DNA from: Terriglobia bacterium
GTDB lineage: Bacteria; Acidobacteriota; Terriglobia; Acidiferrales; UBA7541
Assembly (NCBI GenBank): GCA_020073375.1
Contig: JAIQFG010000081.1
Location: forward strand, 1 to 35,127
Direction of reading: 5' to 3'
DNA: 35,127 nt
Position 1 is the stretch's first letter; every line of letters starts with the position of its first letter. Below are positions 1 to 7,705 of this stretch, one piece after another. The notes below the pieces were generated by a model. That model had not been told where the DNA came from, ran no database searches, and saw nothing but the letters and a program-made list of their open reading frames with translations. The translations under genes were made by a program, and so were the position numbers.

Positions 1-1
1 A

Positions 2-775
2 TTTCTGATGCAAATCGGCGGGCGGACCGTAAGCCAGGGAAGCACGGACCCCAAGAGCGTAAACAAGCCCGGCGACATTTTCGTCTCGCAGAAGACCAAT
101 GAACTTTATGTTTCGGACGGCTACGGCAACCGACGCCTGATCGTTTTTGACGCGGATACCGGTGCGTTCAAGCGCATGTGGGGCGCGTTCGGCAAGGCTC
201 CCGTGGACGACGCAAATTCGGGAGGCCCGGGCCCCTCCGGAGGTCATGGAGGAACCACCGACACGGCGGAAGGCGGCGGAGGCCGGCGCGTTCTGGACAC
301 CGAAGGCGAAGGGTCGTCCACATTCGCGAGCCCCGTGCACGGCGTGCTCGTTTCCAATGACGACATCGTGTACGTGGTGGACCGCTCGAACCGGCGCGTG
401 CAACTGTTCTCACCCGCCGGCGAATACCTCAAGCAAATCTTCATCAACCGCGCGGGTCCGGCGTCCGGATCGGCATCCGGCCTGGCGTTCTCGCCGGACA
501 AGGAGCAGCGCTTCCTCTACATTTCCGATTACGGCAATTCGCGCGTCGTGGTGGTCGATCGCAAGAAGCTGGAAATTCTCTACCAGTTCGGAAAGCGTGG
601 CGCCGCGCCGGGTGAGTTTCAGGGCATCCATCACATCGCGGTCGATTCCAAAGGCAATCTGTACGCGGCGGAAGTGGCGCCTGGCGCGCGTGCGCAGCGA
701 TTTGTGTTCAAGGGAATGTCGGGGACGCCGCCGCCGAATGCGTTGAGCGAGGCCGATTTGGCGCCCAGGAAGTAA
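2..775 (+). CDS. NHL-repeat beta-propeller protein, 5' end outside window
   Basis: The reading frame is open to the left edge of the window, so the gene starts upstream; the ATG at position 8 is probably internal. The visible part has NHL-type blades: a YVSDGYGNRRLIVFD segment, a second blade with VYVVDRSNRRVQLF, a third with LYISDYGNSRVVVVD, and a last one with IAVDSKGNLYAAE. A low-complexity Gly/Ser-rich stretch (about residues 70-95) interrupts the second blade and looks like a surface loop. NHL propellers are usually secreted or periplasmic and bind proteins, RNA or small ligands, or act as peptidyl-alpha-hydroxyglycine lyases; nothing here selects one role. The gene ends just before a hairpin-pair repeat that may also stop transcription. 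Confidence 0.8.
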   Translation, partial: FLMQIGGRTVSQGSTDPKSVNKPGDIFVSQKTNELYVSDGYGNRRLIVFDADTGAFKRMWGAFGKAPVDDANSGGPGPSGGHGGTTDTAEGGGGRRVLDTEGEGSSTFASPVHGVLVSNDDIVYVVDRSNRRVQLFSPAGEYLKQIFINRAGPASGSASGLAFSPDKEQRFLYISDYGNSRVVVVDRKKLEILYQFGKRGAAPGEFQGIHHIAVDSKGNLYAAEVAPGARAQRFVFKGMSGTPPPNALSEADLAPRK

Positions 776-777
776 AC

Positions 778-862
778 GTAGGACAGACACTCTTGTCTGT
801 CCGGTTTTTTTTTGGTCCGGCTCCGAAAATCTAAACTGGACAGACAATAGTGTCTGTCCTAC
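778..862. repeat. REPIN-like hairpin pair, family A
   Basis: The left arm (778-802) starts with GTAG followed by a hairpin with stem GGACAGACA / TGTCTGTCC and a 4-base loop. The right arm (838-862) is its inverted copy, ends in CTAC and differs at one position. The spacer of about 35 bp contains a T-run (806-813). The element lies between the convergent 3' ends of the NHL gene and the SCO1-like gene, so it could also act as a terminator for the rightward gene. The GTAG head plus palindrome is the known layout of REP elements mobilised by RAYT transposases; no RAYT gene is in the window. Confidence 0.75.
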
Positions 863-885
863 CAAAACGGAATCCGCATCGCAGG

Positions 886-1548
886 TCAGTGATTCGTCCA
901 GGTTTCTGTGGCCAGAAACGGCAGATCGTGCGCAAGGTCCTCTTCCTTCATGCCGGCAGGGTAAACCAGGTGGGCCAGATTGTCCTTCGTGTAGGCGAAT
1001 ACAAACGTCGAGTGGCCCACTTCATAATTTCCGTCGGCGCGCACGAGTGATTTTTTCGCGGGCGTAAGGTTCGCGGCAACCTGCGCTGCATCGATCGCCG
1101 CCTGATCTCCCGTAAGGCCGATGAATCGCTTGTCAAAATGATCGAGCCACGCGCGCAGCGCCTGGGGCGTGTCGCGTCCGGGATCGGTAGTCACGAAGAC
1201 AACCTTGAATCGATCGGCGATTGCAGGCGGAATTTTTTTGAACGCCTGCGCGATGGTCAACATTTCCAGAGGACACATATCCGGGCAGTGCGTGTATCCA
1301 AAGAAAAGAAGTGTGGTGTATCCCCGGGTCTTCGCGGAAAAATCGAATGCGGCTCCCGAGGTATCGGTCAGCGTAAATTTCGGTTTGGGCAGCGGGGGGG
1401 AAACCAGCCCGCCGTTGTATTCCGTTTTTCCTGTGCCCGCTGCGGCAGGCTCAGGCGTGTTTTTCGGCGCCTGAGCCGCACCGCACAGAACCGTGCCCGG
1501 CAGTATCGCCATGGCCAACCATGTCCCGAGGAAAAATCGCGCGTTCAT
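886..1548 (-). CDS. SCO1/SenC/PrrC family copper-binding thioredoxin-fold protein
   Basis: A 220-residue protein with an N-terminal signal or anchor segment (about residues 4-22) and a thioredoxin-like domain. The copper/redox motif is clear: C88-P-D-M-C92 (in YTHCPDMCP), with the distal ligand H179 in EVGHSTFVF. SCO proteins deliver copper to, or keep reduced, the Cu(A) site of cytochrome c oxidase; some bacterial members act in general copper handling or thiol redox. The ATG at 1548 is chosen because the hydrophobic segment follows directly; the frame opens 57 bases further upstream, but that would overlap the preceding gene. It lies 16 bp behind the double-cupredoxin gene and is probably co-transcribed with it, which argues for a shared copper role. 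No oxidase subunit genes are nearby. Confidence 0.9.
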   Translation of the reverse strand: MNARFFLGTWLAMAILPGTVLCGAAQAPKNTPEPAAAGTGKTEYNGGLVSPPLPKPKFTLTDTSGAAFDFSAKTRGYTTLLFFGYTHCPDMCPLEMLTIAQAFKKIPPAIADRFKVVFVTTDPGRDTPQALRAWLDHFDKRFIGLTGDQAAIDAAQVAANLTPAKKSLVRADGNYEVGHSTFVFAYTKDNLAHLVYPAGMKEEDLAHDLPFLATETWTNH

Positions 1549-1564
1549 CCGGCCCCGCGCGACG

Positions 1565-2797
1565 TTATTCCACAATGACCGCGCCGACCATTCCATCCAC
1601 ATCATGAAGGGCGCAGTGGTAGTAGTAAGTCCCCTTGTTAGGGAACGTGATGCGGATTCGCGTAGTTCCAGGAGGCACCTGAGCCGATCCGACGCGGTCG
1701 GGCTCAGCGGCCTGCAGGAATCCAGAGTTCAGGAAACTGAATTTCGCGAAGGCCGGTGGCGGCGGAACAACCGAATCCACCTGCGGAGTGAACGCGGCGT
1801 TGCACGGAGTAGTTCCGGCTGTGGCAGCGGGAGACGTGGTGCAATTGATCGTCCCGATCACCGTTCCGGTCCCCGGATCGGTGCAATCAGTGGTCACCAC
1901 GGAAGTACACGGAACAGGCGGATTGGGAATGGGCGGACCGGGGGCGGGGACCAGCGCCGGCGGCAGCGAGTAGAGGGTGGGAACAAAACCGTCGGGTTCG
2001 GTCCCAAACGTCACTGTGTGCGGCTCGGTGGGATCCAGGTTTGTCCACACCACGGATTCACCGGCATGAATCCGAATCGCGCCGGGCAGGAATCGCAGGA
2101 CAGTGCGGTACTGCGTTCCCCCACCTGTCGCCACGATTTCGCCAATTCCGGCGGTTACCGCATTATCGTGATCCCTGCGATCGTCCCAACCGCGATGATC
2201 CTCGTCATGATGACCCTCGCCATGATGATCGTCCTCTTGACGATCGCCATCGGAGAGGATCGCTCGCGCCTCATCGCGCGCTTTGTCATCGTAGAATCGC
2301 TGGCTGCGAACCAGGGCGCCGTTGGCTGCATTGTTGACAAGGACGTGCACCGATCCGGTCATATCCGTGTGCACCAGGCAGACCAGCTTGTAGTTGCCCG
2401 CCTTTGGGAATGTAACCGTAAAGGTGGCCCCGCCGCTCATGCCCGTGGCAGTGGAGACGCACGCGCTGCCGTCATAACTCGCTGCGGGCCCGCAATTCAC
2501 GCCCTGAACGGCGAATGGCGGCCCGGCCGGCGGAGGCGCGCTCGGACGGACCTGCCCCGGCTTCAGGAGCGTAACGGTGTGAATTTCGTTCTTGGGAACA
2601 AAGGTCCACTTGATGCTGTCTCCCTCGAAAATCCAAAGTTCATTCGGCAAAAAAGCGTCCGCCTGCACGGCCTGATTCGGAGTCTCCGCGCCGACGTTCG
2701 CGTTGTAGGTGGTCGCGCCTTTTGCCTGGGACGGAACAAGCAGGGCTGCCGCTAACAGCAACCCGCACAAACTGGCTGGGAACAACAAACGTTTCAT
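1565..2797 (-). CDS. secreted double-cupredoxin protein with His/Asp-rich linker
   Basis: 410 residues beginning with a signal peptide (about 1-27). There are two plastocyanin-like domains. The first (about 30-155) carries a full type 1 copper set: H73, C140, H143 and M146 in CxxHxxM spacing. The second (about 225-410) has H260, C395, H398 and M403. Between them, residues 184-212 form a very acidic, histidine-rich linker (six His, many Asp/Glu) that looks able to bind metal. A Pro-rich, Cys-containing insertion lies at about 280-335. The ATG at 2797 is preceded by GAGGAG at good spacing; an earlier in-frame start would include the ribosome site itself. First gene of a probable operon with the SCO1-like gene. 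Electron carrier or copper store are both possible; the exact role is not known. Confidence 0.88.
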   Translation of the reverse strand: MKRLLFPASLCGLLLAAALLVPSQAKGATTYNANVGAETPNQAVQADAFLPNELWIFEGDSIKWTFVPKNEIHTVTLLKPGQVRPSAPPPAGPPFAVQGVNCGPAASYDGSACVSTATGMSGGATFTVTFPKAGNYKLVCLVHTDMTGSVHVLVNNAANGALVRSQRFYDDKARDEARAILSDGDRQEDDHHGEGHHDEDHRGWDDRRDHDNAVTAGIGEIVATGGGTQYRTVLRFLPGAIRIHAGESVVWTNLDPTEPHTVTFGTEPDGFVPTLYSLPPALVPAPGPPIPNPPVPCTSVVTTDCTDPGTGTVIGTINCTTSPAATAGTTPCNAAFTPQVDSVVPPPPAFAKFSFLNSGFLQAAEPDRVGSAQVPPGTTRIRITFPNKGTYYYHCALHDVDGMVGAVIVE

Positions 2798-3274
2798 TTG
2801 CTCCTCCTCAAATTTTTCATACAATTATTTTCCCGCAAATAGGGTCGTTGCGCTTCCGTGGATGAAGTTCTTGCTTTTCCGAGTAGTGTTCATAGATTGC
2901 CCAGCCCTGCCATGTCAAGTTGAAATGCGGTTAAGAAACAGAAGCGGCTTTTCTCGTACCAAGAGTTCTAGTACTAAAATCTTTTGCGCTTCACCATAGC
3001 GAACTTCGATACGCCCAACGATCGGCTGGTACGAGTTCGATGGCGGGCCGTCCCGGACCTGTATTTACGCTCAATCCGGCGTATGCCGCGCTGCAAGCGG
3101 GAACGTTGTGGCTGGCGGTCAGGCCGGAGAAATCGAGCACGGATACGGTGCAAGGAACTTTATCCGCCGGGTGCTTGCCATTGTAGAATGCGGCCGGGCA
3201 CGGGCTTCCAAGACATCAATGCCGGATGAAGCATCCGGCGATCCACGGCTCATGCGGAAGTGACCGGAGAAACG
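2798..3274. other. 477-bp intergenic region without a convincing gene
   Basis: This gap holds the leftward cupredoxin promoter (2889-2918). On the right it has a short perfect hairpin, GCCGGAT with a 5-base loop and ATCCGGC, at 3221-3239, about 35 bp before the lipocalin start and without a T-run. A frame open from about 3000 to 3263 has no good start codon and no recognisable domain, so it is not called. A 9-bp inverted repeat (CTCGTACCA at 2953, TGGTACGAG at 3027) may be chance. Confidence 0.5.
2889..2918 (-). promoter_or_regulatory. putative sigma-70-type promoter of the cupredoxin-SCO1 unit
   Basis: Read on the minus strand, a perfect TTGACA (2918-2913) is followed after 18 bp by TATGAA (2894-2889). 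This would give a leader of about 85 nt before the ATG at 2797. Prediction by consensus only. Confidence 0.5.
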
Positions 3275-3775
3275 ATGAGAAAGAAATTGTCGGTTCTATT
3301 GATGCTGGCGGCCGCGATACCTCTGCTCGCGGCAAGGCAGTCTAAAGAAAATTTCCAGGAGCAGCCCAGCATCGTGGGGACATGGCGATTGCTGGCTGTG
3401 TACTCGTGGACGGACAAAGACAAAAAGGACCTGAACCAGCAAGCCTACGGCCCGCACCCCAAGGGCTTCATCACCTATACGGCGGACGGCCGCATGATCG
3501 TGATTGAAACCTACGACAATCGGAAGCCACTCTCGGTGAATGACCTGGTAAAGGCACCTGCCGAGGAAAGAGCCGCGGCCTATGCTTCCGTGATCACTTA
3601 CGCCGGAACGTACACGCTCAAGGGCGATACGGTGATCCATCATCAGGAGGTGCAGCCGTCGCCGGGGCGCAACCCTCTTGGCAATGACCAGGTGCGCGTG
3701 GTCACGTTTCAAGGAACGGATCGCGTGAGCCTGCGGACTCCCCCGGTCTCGACGAGATGTTTTGGGAGCGTGTGA
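3275..3775 (+). CDS. lipocalin-like domain protein, copy 1, with shifted C-terminus
   Basis: 166 residues with a signal peptide (residues 1-20) and a lipocalin-like fold: the opening strand motif IVGTWRLLAVYSW, the conserved AYGPHPKGFITYTADGRM block and a YAGTYTL strand. Proteins of this family are small secreted beta-barrels of unknown ligand. The ATG at 3275 is preceded by GGAG; the GTG at 3260 lacks a ribosome site. The next gene is a paralogue with the same blocks. The last codons are odd: the frame ends in VSTRCFGSV, but the neighbouring frame over the same bases reads LDEMFWERVK and stops at 3780, matching the WERVK ending of the paralogue. A small indel near 3740-3752 has therefore probably shifted the original C-terminus, or there is a sequence error there. 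Confidence 0.8.
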   Translation: MRKKLSVLLMLAAAIPLLAARQSKENFQEQPSIVGTWRLLAVYSWTDKDKKDLNQQAYGPHPKGFITYTADGRMIVIETYDNRKPLSVNDLVKAPAEERAAAYASVITYAGTYTLKGDTVIHHQEVQPSPGRNPLGNDQVRVVTFQGTDRVSLRTPPVSTRCFGSV

Positions 3776-3809
3776 AGTGAGCTCCTCCGGTGTATTCCTC
3801 GAATGTCGA

Positions 3810-4337
3810 ATGGCTGCGAATCCGCGCAGGCCGCCGGTGCTTACGGCATTGGCCATGATGCTGGCTGCCATGTTGCTCCACGCGGAAATCGGAACCGCGC
3901 AAACGCAGAAGCCCAGCCTCGTCGGCACGTGGCGTCTGGTATCGGTTACGGCCAAGCTGGACCGGGGAGGTGTGATGGACGACGCGTATGGGCCGCACCC
4001 GCACGGGCTCCTCACCTATACCGCGAACGGAAGAGTGGCCGGTCTCGAAGCGCATGACGGTCGCAAACCTCTCTCTAGCGGCGACCGCGAATCGGCCCCA
4101 CTTGAGGAGCGCGCCGAAGCCTTTTCCCAATTCCTCTCATATGCGGGCAGCTACAAGGTTGCCGGAAGCAAACTGACGCATCACATTGAAGCGTCATCAC
4201 TCGAAAATGACGTCAACACCAGCTTCATTCACAAATTCAGATTCCAGGGCCCGGACCGCCTGATATTGACCACGCCGCCGCTGGTCAGAAACGGAGTCCG
4301 CCAGGTGCAGGTAAAGACTTGGGAGCGCGTGAAGTAG
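3810..4337 (+). CDS. lipocalin-like domain protein, copy 2
   Basis: 175 residues with an N-terminal hydrophobic signal segment (about 10-32). The family blocks match copy 1: LVGTWRLVSVTAKLDRGG, AYGPHPHGLLTYTANGRV, RKPLSSGDRESAPLEERAEAF, YAGSYKV, and a complete ending with KTWERVK. The frame opens further left, inside the previous gene; the ATG at 3810 is chosen because it starts a normal signal peptide, although no strong ribosome site precedes it, so translation may be coupled to copy 1. The two genes look like an old tandem duplication, since their sequences have diverged considerably. Function unknown; probably a secreted ligand-binding or structural barrel. Confidence 0.85.
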   Translation: MAANPRRPPVLTALAMMLAAMLLHAEIGTAQTQKPSLVGTWRLVSVTAKLDRGGVMDDAYGPHPHGLLTYTANGRVAGLEAHDGRKPLSSGDRESAPLEERAEAFSQFLSYAGSYKVAGSKLTHHIEASSLENDVNTSFIHKFRFQGPDRLILTTPPLVRNGVRQVQVKTWERVK

Positions 4338-4485
4338 TCCTCGCGCCGCTGTTTCCATCTTGATCGCGTCGCAGCTTTTCCGCCGGCATGCCAAGGTTGA
4401 CTTGCGAGGGCCTGCAAGTAGTATGATCTGCGCGCTCCGAGCCAAGCAGGGGAGATTGTCAGACGGCTACAATTCAGGAGGAAAC

Positions 4486-4770
4486 ATGCTCGTCGTACGG
4501 AATTGCTTTACCGCCAAGCCGGGAAGCGCCAGCAAACTCGCCGCTCAAATGAAAGAGGCTGCGGCTGCAGCCAAGATTCCCCACTATCGCGTGCTGACCG
4601 ACCTGACCGGCGAATTTAATCGCGTGATTCTCGAATTCGAGGTCGAAAATGTCGCCGGATTTGAAGCTCAACTGAAAGAGTACGGCAGCAATTCGGATTT
4701 CCGCAACAAAATGAAGGGCTACACGGATTTGTACGTGACCGGCCACAGGGAAATTCTGCAAATCGCGTGA
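4486..4770 (+). CDS. small dimeric alpha/beta-barrel protein (NIPSNAP/ABM-like)
   Basis: 94 residues, no signal peptide. The pattern of a first strand (MLVVRNCFTAKPG), a helix (SASKLAAQMKEAAAAA), a strand with RVLTDLTGEFNRVILEFEV, a second helix and a short last strand (DLYVTGHREI) fits the ferredoxin-like dimeric alpha/beta barrel seen in NIPSNAP and antibiotic-biosynthesis-monooxygenase families. A perfect AGGAGG at 4476-4481 sits 4 bp before the ATG and fixes the start; the frame is open 126 bases further left but without a ribosome site. A second protein with a similar predicted fold follows. Catalytic activity cannot be told from the sequence. Confidence 0.75.
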   Translation: MLVVRNCFTAKPGSASKLAAQMKEAAAAAKIPHYRVLTDLTGEFNRVILEFEVENVAGFEAQLKEYGSNSDFRNKMKGYTDLYVTGHREILQIA

Positions 4771-4906
4771 AGGCTGGTTTGTGATTCGGCTCGGCACCCA
4801 CTTCCCGGAGGCGCAATCCGGGCAATGGCGTTGGGGCGCACATTTTAATTAGTGTTGGAAAACCGCAACGCGGAACAATTCACAATCAGCGGCACAGGAG
4901 GGATCT

Positions 4907-5200
4907 ATGGCCATCGTCATGAACATGCACTGGCCTGAAGTCAGCAAGAGCCAATACGAAGAAACGCGCCGCCAGGTGATGTGGGAGACCAACGTTCCGA
5001 AGGGCGCGAAGTTTCACGTGGCGTGGTTTGCCAAGGATGGGATGCACGTTCTGGATATCTGGGAGTCGCAAGCGGATTTCGAGAAATTCGTGAACGACCG
5101 GCTGATGCCGGCGGTCAAACGGCTCGGGATTCAAGGGCAGCCGAAAGTTGAAATTGAAGCGGCGCACGCGATCTTCGCGCCGGATGTTTCCGCGAAATAG
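4907..5200 (+). CDS. small protein, predicted dimeric alpha/beta barrel
   Basis: 97 residues with no signal peptide. It contains the segments MAIVMNMHWPEVSKSQYEET, then AKFHVAWFAKDGMHVLDIWESQADFEKFVNDRL, typical of small stress-responsive or ABM-like barrel proteins, in which a WES(Q/E) element precedes the second helix. AGGAGG at 4896-4901 lies 5 bp before the ATG. It resembles the preceding gene in predicted fold but not clearly in sequence. Substrate and role are unknown. Confidence 0.75.
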   Translation: MAIVMNMHWPEVSKSQYEETRRQVMWETNVPKGAKFHVAWFAKDGMHVLDIWESQADFEKFVNDRLMPAVKRLGIQGQPKVEIEAAHAIFAPDVSAK

Positions 5201-5278
5201 TTGGAGCGCGAGAACGCCAAGGGACCTCTCGTGGCGGCGTGGCGTGTCCGGTTTCCGATCGGCGGATTTTCCTTGCGT

Positions 5279-5593
5279 CTACCGTCCGGCGTAGACCCGG
5301 GCGAATGCCTGGGCCAGCATCAGCCCCATGGCCAGCGCGCCGATTCCGACGACGGCGACGTCGCGCGTTTTCCGCAAATGAAAATCCCCCACGCGGCAGA
5401 CCAGCAGATACCCGATCAGCAAATTGAACAGGCCCCATAGCACGTTTACCCACGCGGGAGAAAGTCCCTGACCCGGAGGCGACGCAAAGGGACTCGGAAA
5501 CGGGCGTCCCGAGACCCCGTTGGTCAGGTGCGGAACTGAATTCATAAGAAACGCCCCACCGAAGAAATAAGCGATGTAGTGATACCACTTCAT
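5279..5593 (-). CDS. small integral membrane protein of unknown function
   Basis: 104 residues with about three hydrophobic stretches: residues 5-20 (YHYIAYFFGGAFLMNSVPH), 48-66 (WVNVLWGLFNLLIGYLLV) and 80-99. A Pro/Gly-rich loop (about 30-46) separates the first two. The ATG at 5593 is preceded by AAGGAGG at good spacing; the longer open frame upstream has no ribosome site. No catalytic motif is visible. It is read leftward, separately from the small barrel genes it converges with. Confidence 0.75.
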   Translation of the reverse strand: MKWYHYIAYFFGGAFLMNSVPHLTNGVSGRPFPSPFASPPGQGLSPAWVNVLWGLFNLLIGYLLVCRVGDFHLRKTRDVAVVGIGALAMGLMLAQAFARVYAGR

Positions 5594-5727
5594 GGTTTCC
5601 TCCTTGGTAGAAGTGTCGTGAGAGTGGGCCTGGAATCCAAGAATTGATCTAATGAATGGCCGGAAACCGGGGAGCCGAAATACGTCTGGAGTGATTCTTC
5701 GAAAGTCTTTCCGGGTCGACATCTACA

Positions 5728-5810
5728 GGCGCTGAAAGCGCCGGCGGTGACCAGCCCGGGGCAACGCCCCGGGTATCACATTTTTTATGCGATGCGCCCT
5801 GAAAGGGCGC
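5728..5810. repeat. triple hairpin cluster (GAA-loop palindromes)
   Basis: Three perfect palindromes stand in a row: GGCGCT-GAA-AGCGCC (5728-5742), an 8-bp stem CCCGGGGC with loop AAC (5755-5773), and GCGCCCT-GAA-AGGGCGC (5794-5810). They fill the gap between the 3' end of the DUF4440 gene and the 5' end of the small membrane protein gene, both leftward. There is no T-run on the leftward side, so this looks like a dispersed repeat rather than a plain terminator. The TGAA loop recurs at 24138-24192 and, inverted as TTCA, in families C and D. Confidence 0.65.
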
Positions 5811-5823
5811 GGGGAGCCCCGCT

Positions 5824-6354
5824 TCACTTCGCCGGCGGCGCGGCGGGCAGATCCGAATTCCAGATATCTTCCGAGCATTTCCAGCCGCCGTCGGGCTGCT
5901 TCTTCCAGACCTCAAGATATTTGCCGTGGTCCGTCATGGGCTTGCCCTTGGGCCCCTTCGCGGACATTTCATATGTTCCATAGGAATAGGCGACCTCTCC
6001 CGAACGAGCCGCTTCCACTTTTGCGGTTTTCCAGCTGAGTGCAAGGCCGGGCATGGCTAGGAAGTCGCCCATGGCTTTTCGGATGGCGTCTTTGCCGGAT
6101 GCCATGGCTTCATTGGGCGGAAAAACCACGGCGTCGTCCGTGTAGAATGCGACCCACGGGTCCACCTGATTGGCCTTGGCGGCCGCGGACCAGTCCTCGT
6201 CGGCCTTGCGCACAGCCGCTTCGTCGGCCGCTCGCGTGTCCGCGGGCGCGGCCGGCTGCGGCGCGGGACCGCAGCCCAAAAATGCCAGGGCGCAGAAGAA
6301 GCCCAACAAAATCGTGCGTGTAATACTCATATTCCTGTTCGCAAATGTCCGCAT
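5824..6354 (-). CDS. DUF4440/SnoaL-like (NTF2-fold) lipoprotein
   Basis: 176 residues. An N-terminal hydrophobic segment ends in a lipobox-like FLGC (Cys at about residue 28), followed by a Pro/Ala-rich spacer. The domain has the family pattern: a helix AADEAAVRKADEDWSAAAKA, then FYTDDAVVFPPNEAMASGKDAIRKAM, and a C-terminal KYLEVWKKQPDGGWKCSEDIWNS. Family members are NTF2-fold proteins, many of unknown function. The start at 6354 has GGAGGA 4-5 bp upstream; a second ATG at 6330 has AGGA and is an alternative that would also give a lipoprotein signal. Probably lipid-anchored in the periplasm. Confidence 0.85.
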   Translation of the reverse strand: MRTFANRNMSITRTILLGFFCALAFLGCGPAPQPAAPADTRAADEAAVRKADEDWSAAAKANQVDPWVAFYTDDAVVFPPNEAMASGKDAIRKAMGDFLAMPGLALSWKTAKVEAARSGEVAYSYGTYEMSAKGPKGKPMTDHGKYLEVWKKQPDGGWKCSEDIWNSDLPAAPPAK

Positions 6355-6501
6355 AGATTCCTCCGACGAATGAGCTTTCGGTTAAGCGGCCTGCGACATG
6401 AGCGCGTTGCTTTGCACACTCGTACCTTCAGGGCCGAACCCGCACGCACCTTCCGTGTACCTGAGTTGGCCGCTCGTTACCGTTGCAAAGTCTCCAAAAA
6501 C

Positions 6502-7413
6502 TCAAGCGCGCACGTACTTGTTAAACCAGTCCACGGTGCGCTGCCACGCCAGGTCGGCCGCGGCTTTGTTGTAGCGTTCGGGCGTCGCGTCGCAATTGAA
6601 ACCGTGGACGGCGCCGGGGTAGATGTAGCCTTCGTGCGGAACGCCGGCTGCCGCCAAGGCCGTGTTGTACGCCGGCCACGTGGTTGCCAGGCGCGTATCG
6701 AGTTCGCCGTGATGGGCCAGGATCGCCGCCTTGATCTTCGGAATGTCTTCCGGGGCCGGTGGGCCGCCATAGTACGGCACCGCGGCCGAGATATCCGGTC
6801 CGAGGCGGAAGGCCAGCGTGTTGGACATTGTTCCTCCGAAACAGAAGCCGGTGGCGCCGATCTTGCCCGTGCAGTCGGGACGCGCTTTCAGCCACCTGGC
6901 GGAGGCCACGAAATCTTCCGTCATTTTCTTGGGATCGACCTTGCCGAACATCTGGCCGCCGGTGTAGTCGTCGCCGGGAAATCCGCCCAGCGAGCTGAGC
7001 CCATCGGGCGCGAAGGCCATGAAGTTCACCATGGCGAGCCGCCGGGCGATGTCTTCGATGTGAGGGTTCAGTCCGCGATTTTCGTGGACCACGATAATGC
7101 CGGGCAGTTTCGCAGGCGTGGCCTCGCGCGTATCGGCGCCGGACGGCCGCACGAAATATCCCTTGATCATTCCATTGCCCTGCGGCGAAGGGATGGTCAT
7201 GTAGGAAGCCTTGATGCGCTCGTCGGTCCTGGAGATCTGCTGCGCCTCGGCGTATTTCGGCATGAGCATTTCAATGACACTGGACGCGGCCAGGCCTCCG
7301 ACCGCGAATTTCTGCACGTTGTCCAGGAACGCGCGGCGGCTGATCACGCCGTGAATGAACAGATTGTAGAGTTCAATCGCCTCGGGCGGTAATTTGGGTT
7401 TCGTTGGGTCCAT
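6502..7413 (-). CDS. Tat-exported dienelactone hydrolase family protein
   Basis: 303 residues. The N-terminus carries a twin-arginine motif SRRAFL (residues 25-30) followed by a weakly hydrophobic segment (35-50), so export by Tat is likely. The alpha/beta-hydrolase domain shows the dienelactone hydrolase triad: nucleophile C191 in GFCFGG, D239 in GELDTR and H270 in GAVHGF. Dienelactone hydrolases open 4-carboxymethylenebut-enolides in aromatic degradation, but many family members have other ester or lactone substrates. The ATG at 7413 is preceded by AAGGAG; six codons further upstream there is only a TTG within that ribosome site. It stands alone between the DUF4440 gene and the NHL gene, with no aromatic-degradation genes nearby. 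Confidence 0.9.
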   Translation of the reverse strand: MDPTKPKLPPEAIELYNLFIHGVISRRAFLDNVQKFAVGGLAASSVIEMLMPKYAEAQQISRTDERIKASYMTIPSPQGNGMIKGYFVRPSGADTREATPAKLPGIIVVHENRGLNPHIEDIARRLAMVNFMAFAPDGLSSLGGFPGDDYTGGQMFGKVDPKKMTEDFVASARWLKARPDCTGKIGATGFCFGGTMSNTLAFRLGPDISAAVPYYGGPPAPEDIPKIKAAILAHHGELDTRLATTWPAYNTALAAAGVPHEGYIYPGAVHGFNCDATPERYNKAAADLAWQRTVDWFNKYVRA

Positions 7414-7705
7414 TGGCTGGCTCCTTCTCAAAGAAAATCACGCCTTCCGATACGGCTTGATTTGCGGAGGTTAGCACGCAAGGCGGGTGAGAGCCAACTG
7501 CTTCGTTCAAATGGCCAACCGTCTGGAGCAGAACCACCGCATACCAACAAAGTGACACTGATTCCGCCTGGTAGACGGGTTAATCGAAATGTGGCTCGAT
7601 TCGGAGTTTGCTCAAAAGCTACATTCCGAGAAGGCGCTTAACGGGACTTGGTCTACCTAGCCTTTTGACCGGATCTTTAGCGTGGATGGATACAACCACT
7701 CCTGA

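Noticed and set aside
1493..2755. 420-codon plus-strand open frame opposite the cupredoxin and SCO1-like genes
   Set aside because: Antisense shadow of the double cupredoxin; the minus-strand protein has signal peptide and copper ligands, this one has no domain pattern.
3000..3263. Open plus-strand frame before the lipocalin gene
   Set aside because: No start codon with a ribosome site and no recognisable family; may be a remnant but cannot be supported.
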